Part shown: one piece after another, positions 1 through 7,715 of the stretch
How positions within the stretch are numbered: position 1 is the stretch's first letter
Layout of the letters: every line of letters begins with the position of its first letter
Assembly (NCBI GenBank): GCA_003228965.1
Contig: QIGP01000235.1
Span: 1 to 9,551, forward strand
Direction of reading: 5' to 3'
DNA length: 9,551 bases
Origin: Gammaproteobacteria bacterium
Lineage (GTDB): Bacteria > Pseudomonadota > Gammaproteobacteria > Steroidobacterales > SZUA-146
Position numbers and translations under genes: made by a program
Notes under the pieces: generated by a model
What the model was told of the DNA's origin: nothing
The model's database searches: none
Seen by the model: only the letters and a program-made list of their open reading frames with translations

Positions 1-184
1 AACGAAGTACGCCGCCTCTGACAGCAACGTCATTACTGCTTCTTTCAATTTCAGACCAGCCGTTACCGACGTTGTTACGGTTTCCACCGCTAAAGTCGTC
101 TTCAAAAATCACCACCGCTGACGCAGAACTTGCGAACATGGTGCTGAGAAGCATGATTATTGGCAATATTGTTTTAGTTTTCAT
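1..184 (-). CDS. Secreted surface protein, N-terminal fragment; PEP-CTERM candidate
   Basis: This reading frame starts with ATG at 184-182 and runs off the left edge, so only 61 residues are visible. Residues 1-23 form a textbook Sec signal peptide: Lys2 and Lys4, a hydrophobic core (ILPIIMLLSTMF) and an A-S-A cleavage site after residue 23. The mature protein begins VVIFEDDFSGGN and continues with NNVGNGWSEIE. From memory, this opening ('DDF...VGNGW.E') is common in exported beta-sandwich (ConA/LamG-like) proteins, many of which carry a C-terminal PEP-CTERM anchor. The anchor would lie outside the window, so PEP-CTERM status is an inference, strengthened by the neighbouring prsT and the predicted sigma-54 promoter. 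The ribosome-binding site is weak. The function of the full protein is unknown. Confidence 0.75.
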   Translation of the reverse strand, partial: MKTKTILPIIMLLSTMFASSASAVVIFEDDFSGGNRNNVGNGWSEIERSSNDVAVRGGVLR

Positions 185-225
185 TATGTTTAGTCTATGT
201 GAATTAGAGTACTTACCCTTACTAT

Positions 226-242
226 AAGCAATAGTCGTGCCT
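226..242 (-). promoter_or_regulatory. Predicted sigma-54 (-24/-12) promoter of the secreted-protein gene
   Basis: On the minus strand the sequence reads GGCACG-ACTA-TTGCTT. The sigma-54 consensus is TGGCACG-N4-TTGCW; only the first T differs (A here). The invariant GG (241-240) and GC (229-228) are exactly 10 bp apart, as required. The predicted transcription start is near 216, leaving a leader of about 32 nt before the ATG at 184. Known background: PEP-CTERM genes in several species are activated through RpoN and the PrsK/PrsR two-component system, so this element fits its context. No experimental proof is available from sequence. Confidence 0.7.
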
Positions 243-323
243 ATTTCATATTTTTCTTAAATTACAACAAGATATGACCATACACAATTGCAATAAAGTA
301 AGTACCGTAAAGACAATCGACAT

Positions 324-362
324 TATTAATGCGGCCATAAGCTTTAGATTGAATCCGGCCAT
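324..362 (-). promoter_or_regulatory. Pair of direct repeats upstream of the sigma-54 promoter; possible activator sites
   Basis: On the minus strand ATGGCCGGATTCA (362-350) and ATGGCCGCATTAA (338-326) match at 11 of 13 positions. Their starts are 24 bp apart, a little over two helical turns. They sit about 110-145 bp upstream of the predicted start at 216, the usual distance for enhancer-binding-protein sites of sigma-54 promoters. Their function is inferred from position only. The remaining DNA of this 294-bp gap (185-478) is AT-rich, with no ORF and no clear terminator for prsT. Confidence 0.35.
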
Positions 363-478
363 GTTACATAAAGTACTCCCTTAAGTATGACCTGATTTTA
401 TGTTAACCGTTCACTCAAGCCACCGGGAAAAAGTAATTCTCTTTGGACTTTTGACTGAATTAACACGGCTTGGCTCAA

Positions 479-3343
479 CTACTCATCCAGAGAACGCGGC
501 TTTTCCTCTTTGGCGAGTCGCTCGTCCTCCATTCGTTTCTCTTCGATTAAACGCATTTGCGCATTGATCGAATCGAGCAACTTCTGCGCTTCCCGCCGAC
601 TTGCAAACGGACGGTCGGAATTTAAAGCGTTGTCTAAAATTTCCCGGGCACTGCTGGCCAAGCCGTCTTTCTCTTGCTGGATCACCGCGTAGTGGTAGGC
701 AATGTCGGGACTTTTCTCAGGGCCCGTTGCGAGAAAAGCGGTACGCAAAATATCGCGGCTCTTTTGAACTTCCCCGCTTTGAAACAATAGCCAACCGTAC
801 GTATCCGCTATCGCAGGGTTTTGCTCAGAGAGTTCATACGCCGATTGCGCCAATGTTAAAGCCTGCTCCAGATCGCCATCCTCGCCTCGTTCAAAATACA
901 ACCACGCCAAATTGTTTCTGGAAATGACGGAATCGGGTTGAAGCACGAGCGTCTGCTCATATACTTTGATGGCAACTGACGAGTTACCAGTCTCGTGATG
1001 GTACTGCGCTATCTTTTGTTGCGGCCTCGAATCGCCGGGCGCGTGTTCTTTCCATTCACGTAGTGATTGCGTGGGATCCGCAATACCGTGGGCCTTGCGC
1101 ATGTTGTAGAGTTCCGAGGCTACAAACCAGCTTGGTTTGATTTGCTGAGCCGACTCAAACGCGATCTCGGCCTCTTCTACTTTGACCTGTGCCGCGCGAA
1201 TTTCACCAACGGCCACCAACGCCTGACGGCTAGTTCCAAAGCGCGCTCGAATATCCGCGACCAATTTGTCGGCTTGAGAAGACCTGCCAATTTCGGCGTG
1301 CAGTATCGCGAGAGAGCGCATGGCCGGCAGATAAGGTGTATCGCTTTGGACCACTTCAAAATAGTAGTTGTACTCGACATTGTCGGGTTCAATCACCACA
1401 GCTCGCTCAAAGGCATTTTTAAATTCTGTCAGTTGTCCCAGGTTCATTTTGGCCAGACCGTATAGCGCGTGTGCTCTGGCCGAACGGGGGTAATTGGTAG
1501 CGGCTACAGAAGCAAATTCATCCGCCGTTACGTAGTCTTCCTTGCGCAGCGCGTTTGCCGCGAGCATAAGGTTCGGCAGCAGTGCAGACGGGTCCCGTTG
1601 ATTAGCCTTGGAAACCAACTCAATCGCACGCTCGCCCTCTCCTTTCGCTTCATAAATTCGAGCCAGTACCATAACCGGCAAAAGCTCACTTTGATCAGCG
1701 GCGTGTGCCGCTTCAAACATGGCCTGCGATTGCGAATAGTCACCACTGCGCTCATCAAGATTTAAAATATTGAGCATCGCTGCGCGATTGTCAGAACTGA
1801 CAGCCAGAATGTCGTTGAACAAAGCGCGCGCTTTTTCTACCTGAGCCGTTGCGGCGTAAAAACTTCCCGCCAGGCCCATGATGTACGTATCGCCTGGCCC
1901 AACGTCTTTGAGCAACTGTTCAATCTGGGCTTCGGCTTTTGTTTGATCGGTGCTATCCAGATTCGCCACCCGAATAAGCACGTCTCTCCGATTTTTTTCA
2001 ATCGCCCCTTCGGGAATCGAGCGCAAAATTCGGATCGCCTCCGCAGAGTTTCCGATAGTCAAATAGGCCGAAGCCAACACGACTCCCGCATTAGGGCTGT
2101 CAGGGTCCGCCGCGTAAGCCGCCTGCAAATATTTAAGTCCTTCGTCCTGATCACCTTCTCGCATGGTGGCACGGCCAAGCATGCTAAGTAATTCGACGTC
2201 ATCGTAGTCACGACTCAGCCCGTCTTTTAGCGTTCGCACGGCCGCTCTATTGCGCCCCATACGTAACCGGGTTTCTGCTAGCAATCGACGAGCTCGTACA
2301 TTGCCTGGGTCATTGGCTACAGAGCGAGTCAGAAACATCTCGGCCTGATCTATGTCATCACGTTGAATTAAAGCTACGCCCATTAACGTGAGCGCCGGTG
2401 TGTAGTTAGGGTATTCAGCAAGGACTTGTTGAAACAAAGAGATGGACTCCCCGGTGTTTCCAGACTGAAACTCAACTCGACCCTTCAGGAACGCGTACAT
2501 TGGATGAGCAACGCCCAGGTTTTCAAGCAACGCTACCGATTTGCGCGCTTCTTTAATTTGTCCAAGTCCAAGAAGCGCTTCGGTGTACTGTCCTTCAATA
2601 AAGAATTTTTCCTGCGGCTCGGCCGGTACAAGGCCGTTTCTAGCTGGAGCCAACAGCGTTTTGACGTTCTGGTATTTACTTTGAGAAATGTATACCCGGC
2701 CAAGCGCCAGCAACGACTCAGGTTCGTTGGGTAACAGCTCCAGGGCGCGTAACAGGTGCAATTCAGCTTGCGCAAGTTCACCATCATCAACGGCAAGAGA
2801 AGCCTTACCCAACAACGCTATACGCTGAGCCTCAACACTCACGCCAGCCTCTAGCTCTTCGTCAAACACTGTGCTTGCCTGGTCGACAGAACCCAACTCA
2901 AGCATCGACCAACCCCGTAGAGATCTCAACGTACTCGCAAGCACAGGGTCCTCAATACCGCTCGGATCGATCTCTGAAATCACTTCTACGTGGTTGCCTG
3001 TACCCTGCAGCGAGCGCGCTAAAATCTCCAGATACTGTTTGGGTGTAGCGCCAAGATCCCGCGCCCGAAACGCCTCCTTCTGAGCCGTATCCATATCGCC
3101 CGACTCAAGCAACGCGGCGCCAAGAATCAAACGAGCATCGACGCTATTCCTGTTCTCAAGCAGCAGGTTTCGCATTTCGATAATCGCTTCTCGATAGCGA
3201 CCCTGCGCCACGCTCTGTTGAGCCATAGCCACACGCTCGCCTTCAGAGCGCTCGTCAGGCGCACAACCTGAAATACTCAAAAGCACACCTGCCAACAAAA
3301 CCAACCAAAAGCGACTATTAAGGGAAACCGGAAACCAATGCAT
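479..3343 (-). CDS. prsT: PrsT-type TPR-repeat lipoprotein of the PEP-CTERM/exosortase system
   Basis: This is a large envelope lipoprotein built almost entirely of tetratricopeptide repeats. With the ATG at 3343 it has 954 residues. A lipoprotein signal peptide (R11, hydrophobic stretch 12-24, lipobox S-I-S-G-C) places the lipidated Cys at residue 27. TPR-like helix pairs fill about residues 40-920, for example NNLAWLYFERG at 810 and ADTYGWLLFQSG at 847. The last 25 residues are highly charged. Length, lipobox and the N-terminal repeat (QGRYREAIIEMRNLL, ARLILGAALLESGDMD) resemble the PEP-CTERM system TPR lipoprotein family (PrsT), thought to serve export or assembly of exopolysaccharide and PEP-CTERM proteins. 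Its exact role is not established. A GTG at 3385 could add 14 residues and has a better-placed GGGA, but the ATG gives a standard-length signal peptide. The gene lies downstream of pmbA on the same strand. No exosortase is in view. Confidence 0.85.
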   Translation of the reverse strand: MHWFPVSLNSRFWLVLLAGVLLSISGCAPDERSEGERVAMAQQSVAQGRYREAIIEMRNLLLENRNSVDARLILGAALLESGDMDTAQKEAFRARDLGATPKQYLEILARSLQGTGNHVEVISEIDPSGIEDPVLASTLRSLRGWSMLELGSVDQASTVFDEELEAGVSVEAQRIALLGKASLAVDDGELAQAELHLLRALELLPNEPESLLALGRVYISQSKYQNVKTLLAPARNGLVPAEPQEKFFIEGQYTEALLGLGQIKEARKSVALLENLGVAHPMYAFLKGRVEFQSGNTGESISLFQQVLAEYPNYTPALTLMGVALIQRDDIDQAEMFLTRSVANDPGNVRARRLLAETRLRMGRNRAAVRTLKDGLSRDYDDVELLSMLGRATMREGDQDEGLKYLQAAYAADPDSPNAGVVLASAYLTIGNSAEAIRILRSIPEGAIEKNRRDVLIRVANLDSTDQTKAEAQIEQLLKDVGPGDTYIMGLAGSFYAATAQVEKARALFNDILAVSSDNRAAMLNILNLDERSGDYSQSQAMFEAAHAADQSELLPVMVLARIYEAKGEGERAIELVSKANQRDPSALLPNLMLAANALRKEDYVTADEFASVAATNYPRSARAHALYGLAKMNLGQLTEFKNAFERAVVIEPDNVEYNYYFEVVQSDTPYLPAMRSLAILHAEIGRSSQADKLVADIRARFGTSRQALVAVGEIRAAQVKVEEAEIAFESAQQIKPSWFVASELYNMRKAHGIADPTQSLREWKEHAPGDSRPQQKIAQYHHETGNSSVAIKVYEQTLVLQPDSVISRNNLAWLYFERGEDGDLEQALTLAQSAYELSEQNPAIADTYGWLLFQSGEVQKSRDILRTAFLATGPEKSPDIAYHYAVIQQEKDGLASSAREILDNALNSDRPFASRREAQKLLDSINAQMRLIEEKRMEDERLAKEEKPRSLDE

Positions 3344-3445
3344 GTACAAACCCGAAGCTATATTTACAATCTGCAAGTATGCCACTGAATCCCGATAAGA
3401 ACGCGACCAGACCTACCAAAATCAGCACTCTGCTTAATACACAGT

Positions 3446-4786
3446 TTAATTACCAGCCACCATCAACTCATCCAGCAACATAGACCCGCAATGAACCTTA
3501 CTCAGCCGGTCTACATCACTACCAACGGCAATCAGTTGGTGATACATATCGTTCAAATTTCCAGCAACCGTAACCTCGTGAACCGGATAGGCGATTTCGC
3601 CGTTTTCCACCCAAAAGCCTGCAGCTCCACGGGAATAGTCGCCGGTCAATGCATTAACGCCTTGCCCCATCAGTTCGGTAATTATCAAGCCAGTGCCCAT
3701 TTCTTGAATGAGTTCGTCCTCAGTCAACGTGCCGGCAGCGACCACCATGTTTTGCATGCCACCAGCGTTTGCCGTGGTTTCAAGACCCAGGCGTCGAGCT
3801 GAATAGCTGCTTAAAATGTAGTCCTGCACAACACCTTCAGTGACCATGTCTCGCGCATAAGTTGCAACGCCCTCGCCATCCATTGGCGTACTGCCAAACG
3901 CTTTTGGAATGTGCGGTTCTTCGCGAATAGAGATAAAGTCCGGGAAAACTTTCTTGTCTTTGCTGTCTAGCAGAAAGCTCGATTTACGGTACTGAGCGCC
4001 ACCGCTTACCGCACCCAGATAGTGTCCGATTAGTCCGCGCGCCAAACGCGCCGGAAAAAGTACTTTAACCGAACGTGTGGTGAGCTTGCGCGCTCCCAGG
4101 CGCGCAATCGCCCGGCGTGACGCTTCTTCGCCAACCCACTGCGCACTTTCCAGGTCGCTCGCGTCTCGCATTGAGCTGTACCAGTAATCGCGCTCCATCG
4201 CACCTTCCGGATCCTGCGCGAGAACCGAGCAGCTAATGCCGTGACTTGACGTACTAAACCCGCCAACGAACCCGTGAGAGTTACCGTACACTCTGGTGCC
4301 TACGTGACTGGTAACGCCAGCACCTTCGCTATTGTTTATACGCGCATCAAATTCTCGTGCGGCTGACTCACATTCCGTAGCCAAATCGATGGCCTCTGTC
4401 GCCTCGATACCCCACGGATGGCAAAGAGACAAATCGGGCAATGAAGTCGCCATGCGGTCCTTGTCCGCAAGACCGGCAGCGGCGTCTTCAGCGGTAAATT
4501 TTGCAATTGAGCACGCCTTGGCTACCGTTTGTGCAATGGCCTCATCGCTAAAATCGGCGGTGCTGGCTGAACCGCGACTCTCGCCCCGGTAGCAGGTCAG
4601 GCTCAAACTGCGATCTCTCTGATATTCGATGGTCTCCACCTCGCCGAGCCTCACGTTGACCGATATTCCTGTACTGGCACTTACCGACGTCTCGGCCGCC
4701 GTGGCGCCCTGCGCTTTGGCCCTGTCCAAAATCCTCTGTGTCAGTTGTTCGAGGTCGTTCTGCGCAACCGGCAGTAGCTGAGTCAT
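3446..4786 (-). CDS. pmbA: PmbA/TldE, non-catalytic subunit of the TldD-TldE metallopeptidase
   Basis: The 446-residue product matches PmbA/TldE along its full length (E. coli PmbA is about 450). TldE pairs with TldD in a cytoplasmic heterodimer that degrades unfolded peptides; in E. coli it matures microcin B17 and helps degrade the CcdA antitoxin. Family marks are the N-terminal strand GEVETIEYQRDRSLSL, NSEGAG and NSHGF in the middle, GLETTANAGGMQNM, and the C-terminal barrel block TGDYSRGAAGFWVENGEIAYPVHEVT. There is no HExxxH metal motif, as expected for TldE rather than TldD. The ATG at 4786 is preceded by TAGGA about 9 nt upstream. It is divergent from the lipoprotein/darP operon and upstream of prsT (about 100 nt gap). 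The catalytic partner tldD lies at the right edge of the window. Confidence 0.95.
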   Translation of the reverse strand: MTQLLPVAQNDLEQLTQRILDRAKAQGATAAETSVSASTGISVNVRLGEVETIEYQRDRSLSLTCYRGESRGSASTADFSDEAIAQTVAKACSIAKFTAEDAAAGLADKDRMATSLPDLSLCHPWGIEATEAIDLATECESAAREFDARINNSEGAGVTSHVGTRVYGNSHGFVGGFSTSSHGISCSVLAQDPEGAMERDYWYSSMRDASDLESAQWVGEEASRRAIARLGARKLTTRSVKVLFPARLARGLIGHYLGAVSGGAQYRKSSFLLDSKDKKVFPDFISIREEPHIPKAFGSTPMDGEGVATYARDMVTEGVVQDYILSSYSARRLGLETTANAGGMQNMVVAAGTLTEDELIQEMGTGLIITELMGQGVNALTGDYSRGAAGFWVENGEIAYPVHEVTVAGNLNDMYHQLIAVGSDVDRLSKVHCGSMLLDELMVAGN

Positions 4787-4941
4787 ACGATAAATTCCTA
4801 GATTGGACGCGGTGGCCGCCGTGGAAGGCGATCAAAAAACTTAAGTTCAAAGTGTACCTGACCTGCAGGACTTATGGCTCGCTGTGTCGGGCATTTATCT
4901 CTATACTTTCGACTTGTTCAACCAGATGTACGGACGTAGCC

Positions 4942-5481
4942 ATGCGCAACGCCAACCTTTCAAGTTCCACGCCAAACGATTTGGCCAGATTGTTTCTCCA
5001 AAACGGATTTGCGCGAATCCACCTGCTGGCAGCTCTTGGCCTGATCCTGGGTGCGCTTGCAGCCTGCACATCTAATGAGCCTCCGTCTGCTCGACCGGTT
5101 GAGGTCCAAGATCGCCAGAAAACGGCCGAACTGCCGGAGCACAAAGAAATGCCAGAAAATGAAAAGCCAGGGCAACCTGACCTTGGCGCTTATCCGGTAC
5201 CACAAGATATTATGCAAAAGCTGGTTACATTCGTGGCCACTGAAGCTGGCGTAAGCGCCCAGGAAGTCATACTTGAACGCGCCGAGAAAAGCCAATTCGC
5301 CGACGGCTCGCTTGGATGCCCGCAACCCAACATGGGCTACAACCAGGTTATCGTTGAAGGCTACTGGGTGGTCTTTCATGTTGGACAAGAAGAATTCGAC
5401 ATGCGCGCAACCGATCGTGGGGGCTTCTCTCGATGCCAGGGCTCAACCAAGCGCGCACCCATTCGCTACGACGACACGTGA
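4942..5481 (+). CDS. Uncharacterised lipoprotein with a C-terminal 'DGSLGCPQP' domain
   Basis: I recognise no named function. With the ATG at 4942 the product has 179 residues: a hydrophobic segment (28-40) ending in the lipobox L-A-A-C with Cys42, a charged Pro/Glu/Lys-rich linker (about 45-85), then a compact domain (about 86-167). The domain has a helix resembling a small-residue 'GVSAQEVIL' segment, the block FADGSLGCPQPNMGYNQ (119-135), the strand VEGYWVVFHVG and a closing FSRC. Cys126 and Cys165 could form a disulfide in the periplasm. From memory, 'DGSLGCPQPGM...Y' domains with this Cys pair occur in lipoproteins of varied bacteria without known function. The 41 residues before Cys42 are long for a signal peptide; TTG codons at residues 14 or 17 could be the true start. 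The frame is open further upstream to 4738, but that stretch overlaps pmbA and looks non-coding. The stop is 9 nt before darP, so the two are probably cotranscribed. Confidence 0.8.
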   Translation: MRNANLSSSTPNDLARLFLQNGFARIHLLAALGLILGALAACTSNEPPSARPVEVQDRQKTAELPEHKEMPENEKPGQPDLGAYPVPQDIMQKLVTFVATEAGVSAQEVILERAEKSQFADGSLGCPQPNMGYNQVIVEGYWVVFHVGQEEFDMRATDRGGFSRCQGSTKRAPIRYDDT

Positions 5482-5490
5482 TCTAAAACT

Positions 5491-6009
5491 ATGACTGAAC
5501 CCGATCAAGACACAGACAAGGAATTTGTCAGCAGGACGCAACTCAAACAAGAGTCCCTTCTATTGCAGAAGCTCGGCGAAGAGTTGATTAATCTTACGTC
5601 AAAGCAGCTCGATAAATTAGCTTTGCCTGAACGACTGCGTATCGCCGTCGACGCTGCGCAGACAATGACCAAAAATCGGGCGCTTTATCGACAGCGGCAA
5701 TATATCGGTAAAGTCATGCGTCACCTTGATGCCGTGCCAATCCAGGAAGCACTGGACAAACTGCGCCACCCCGAACGCGAGGCCAATGCCCGCTTTCACA
5801 AAGTAGAACGCTGGCGCGACCAGCTCAGTACCAACCCCGATCTGACCACCGGCTTCGTCTTTGAATATTCAACCATCGACCGCCAGCAGCTCGGTCAAAA
5901 AGTGCGTGCGGCGAGCAAAGAACTCAAAACGGGCAAGCCTGTTGGTGCCGGTCGCGCACTATTTCGGCTCATCGATTCGCATCTGGCAAGTCTGGAAACA
6001 GACGAGTAA
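5491..6009 (+). CDS. darP: DarP (YjgA, DUF615), 50S ribosomal subunit assembly factor
   Basis: The 172-residue product is the DarP family protein, formerly YjgA (about 183 aa in E. coli), a cytoplasmic, charged, all-helical factor that associates with late pre-50S particles and promotes their maturation. The family signature is clear: SRTQLKQE near the N-terminus, LQKLGEELINL, then LALPERLRIAVDAA, and the basic block RALYRQRQYIGKVMRHLD around residues 70-88. The ATG at 5491 follows the upstream lipoprotein stop by 9 nt with only a poor Shine-Dalgarno sequence, suggesting translational coupling. darP next to pmbA in divergent orientation is the known enterobacterial arrangement; here one lipoprotein gene is inserted between them. 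purE follows after 45 nt. Confidence 0.95.
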   Translation: MTEPDQDTDKEFVSRTQLKQESLLLQKLGEELINLTSKQLDKLALPERLRIAVDAAQTMTKNRALYRQRQYIGKVMRHLDAVPIQEALDKLRHPEREANARFHKVERWRDQLSTNPDLTTGFVFEYSTIDRQQLGQKVRAASKELKTGKPVGAGRALFRLIDSHLASLETDE

Positions 6010-6054
6010 CCAAAGCGTCGTGAAGCAGACTCAATCCACTGGTAAACTCACCCA

Positions 6055-6543
6055 ATGAAAATACGCATCGGCATCATCATGGGTTCGCAGTCTGACTGGG
6101 ACACTATGCAACACACCTCGAATACTCTCGAGAAGCTGGGTCTCGGCTACGAACTAAAAGTGGTCTCCGCCCACCGCACGCCCGACTTATTGTTCGAGTA
6201 TTGTGAGACAGCGCGTGAGCGCGGCCTGGAGGTTTTAATCGCAGGTGCCGGAGGTGCAGCTCACCTACCAGGAATGGCCGCTGCCAAAACATCGCTACCC
6301 GTTCTCGGAGTGCCGATTAAGTCCAAAATGTTAAACGGTATTGATTCACTGTTGTCCATTGCGCAAATGCCCGCCGGCGTGCCTGTAGGCACGCTAGCCA
6401 TTGGCATAGCAGGCGCTGTTAACGCAGCGCTGCTCGCGGCGTCCATTATTGCCAACTACGACTCCGACGCATTAGTGGCCGTCGACAAGTACCGTGCCGA
6501 ACAAACGGCGTGCGTCCTTGCAACTCCCGATCCCAGAGACTGA
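6055..6543 (+). CDS. purE: PurE, N5-carboxyaminoimidazole ribonucleotide mutase
   Basis: PurE isomerises N5-CAIR to CAIR in de novo purine synthesis, in the cytoplasm as an octamer. The 162-residue protein has the phosphate- and substrate-binding loop GSQSDW (10-15), the catalytic motif SAHRTP with His40 (His45 in E. coli), and [11 protein letters not shown] (64-74). It is a class I PurE (N5-CAIR mutase), consistent with purK immediately downstream. The ATG at 6055 is the only start consistent with the family N-terminus. No PurR-like operator was recognised in the 45-nt gap behind darP, so expression may depend on the upstream promoter. Codons for GVPVGTLA carry a perfect 8-bp inverted repeat (6377-6394), probably a coding coincidence. 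Confidence 0.97.
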   Translation: MKIRIGIIMGSQSDWDTMQHTSNTLEKLGLGYELKVVSAHRTPDLLFEYCETARERGLEVLIAGAGGAAHLPGMAAAKTSLPVLGVPIKSKMLNGIDSLLSIAQMPAGVPVGTLAIGIAGAVNAALLAASIIANYDSDALVAVDKYRAEQTACVLATPDPRD

Positions 6544-6550
6544 CCTCCAC

Positions 6551-7651
6551 GTGAAAAACAGGACTGTTGGCATCGTAGGAGCTGGCCAGCTGGGCCGGAT
6601 GATGGCGCTGGCCGGCACACCTCTGGGACTGGAGTTTGTTTTTTTAGACCCAAACGACGACGCTCCGGGCGCACATCTTGGCGAACTGGTTAAAGGTCCG
6701 TTCGACAACCTGGATGCTCTGCAAGAACTTGCAAACAAAGTCGACGTTGTCACGTTCGATGTTGAGAATGTACCGGCTTCAGCACTTCGCAAGATCGCAC
6801 AGCACACGCCTGTGTGGCCGTCAGCCGACGCGCTTAATACGGCCCAGGACCGCCTCAACGAGAAATCGCTTTTCACTCAACTCGGAATTCCAACGCCCAA
6901 GTACATTGCGGCGAGCTCACTGCAAGAACTTCATAGCGCAGCCTCTCAATGTGGTTTTCCGTGCGTGGTCAAAGCCCGACGACTGGGTTACGACGGCCGC
7001 GGCCAACGTTTTTTACACTCACCGGAAGACATTGAAGATGCCTGGGACAGCCTGAACAGCGACTCCCTGATTGTCGAAGAGTTCGTCAATTTCGATTGTG
7101 AAGTATCTTTGGTTGTCGCGCGCAATCAAAACGGCGACGTTGCGCGCTATCCTTTAGCACTCAATACACACAAGAACGGCATATTGCATATTTGCGAAGC
7201 CCCGTACTACGACGACAAACTTAGCCAGCTCGCCAAAGAACACGCTGACAAGTTACTCAATCACTTCAACTATGCAGGCGTTTTGACCATTGAGTTTTTC
7301 GTTGCACACGGTCAACTGCTGGTCAATGAAATCGCGCCTCGAGTACACAACTCCGGTCACTGGAGCATCGAAGGCGCCCACACCAGTCAGTTCGAAAACC
7401 ACTTGCGTGCCATTCTCAATTGGCCACTTGGCGACACTTCGCCACGCGGACACTCAACCATGGTTAATTTCCTCGGAGGCATGCCTGCTGTGGAAACATG
7501 CTTTAGCGTTCAAGGCATGCACTATCACTGCTACGGAAAATCTAACCGTCCGTCACGCAAAGTAGGTCACGGCACTATTGTGGCCGAGTCTCGGGAACAG
7601 TGTGACATCGTGCTGGAGCACTTTAACTCGCTGTATCAGCCTGAACTCTAA
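6551..7651 (+). CDS. purK: PurK, N5-carboxyaminoimidazole ribonucleotide synthase
   Basis: PurK is an ATP-grasp enzyme that uses ATP and bicarbonate to carboxylate AIR to N5-CAIR, the substrate of PurE. The chosen GTG at 6551 gives 366 residues and the family N-terminus, with GAGQLGRMM at 10-18. An ATG at 6494 is in frame but lies inside purE and would add 19 residues that do not fit the family. Further marks are FDVENVP, DRLNEK before the ATP-grasp domain, KARRLGYDGRGQ with Tyr147-Gly151, and the C-terminal NEIAPRVHNSGHW (259-271), the most recognisable PurK motif. The gap to the purE stop is 7 nt and the Shine-Dalgarno sequence is poor, so coupled translation is likely. It ends the plus-strand operon and converges on the ABC permease gene. 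Confidence 0.96.
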   Translation: MKNRTVGIVGAGQLGRMMALAGTPLGLEFVFLDPNDDAPGAHLGELVKGPFDNLDALQELANKVDVVTFDVENVPASALRKIAQHTPVWPSADALNTAQDRLNEKSLFTQLGIPTPKYIAASSLQELHSAASQCGFPCVVKARRLGYDGRGQRFLHSPEDIEDAWDSLNSDSLIVEEFVNFDCEVSLVVARNQNGDVARYPLALNTHKNGILHICEAPYYDDKLSQLAKEHADKLLNHFNYAGVLTIEFFVAHGQLLVNEIAPRVHNSGHWSIEGAHTSQFENHLRAILNWPLGDTSPRGHSTMVNFLGGMPAVETCFSVQGMHYHCYGKSNRPSRKVGHGTIVAESREQCDIVLEHFNSLYQPEL

Positions 7652-7665
7652 CGGCCTGCGTTTAT

Positions 7666-7715
7666 AACCGCCCCGCTACCAGCAATGGCTGCACCAACAA
7701 CCAGCGGCGACGGTT
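7666..7715. terminator. Imperfect hairpin between convergent genes; weak terminator candidate
   Basis: AACCG (7666-7670) pairs with CGGTT (7711-7715) and, inside it, CCGCT with AGCGG (7703-7707), enclosing a loop of about 26 nt that contains a small CAGC/GCTG hairpin. It lies between the purK stop (7651) and the permease stop (7714-7716). There is no T-run on either side, so it is not a standard intrinsic terminator. The structure was judged by eye. Confidence 0.3.

Noticed and set aside
411..475. CAAGCC/GGCTTG arms after the prsT stop as a terminator
   Set aside because: Only six pairs with a loop of about 50 nt and no T-run next to the stem.
1067..1765. Plus-strand open frames of 98-132 codons antisense to prsT
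   Set aside because: They are shadows of the TPR gene on the opposite strand, with atypical amino-acid content and no start signals.
4738..4941. N-terminal extension of the lipoprotein frame overlapping pmbA
   Set aside because: The added 68 residues look random, contain no signal for export and overlap the start of pmbA; the ATG at 4942 leads to a lipoprotein signal.
6377..6394. Perfect 8-bp inverted repeat GCGTGCCT-GT-AGGCACGC
   Set aside because: It lies within conserved purE codons (GVPVGTLA) and has a 2-nt loop; most likely a coding coincidence.
6494..6550. Longer purK start inside purE
   Set aside because: The 19 extra residues do not belong to the PurK family; GTG at 6551 places the conserved GxGQLGRM at the expected distance from the N-terminus.
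6640..6646. U UUU UUA slippery heptamer in purK, in the correct frame for -1 slippage
   Set aside because: No clear downstream structure or upstream Shine-Dalgarno-like stimulator; slippage would yield only a short truncated product.
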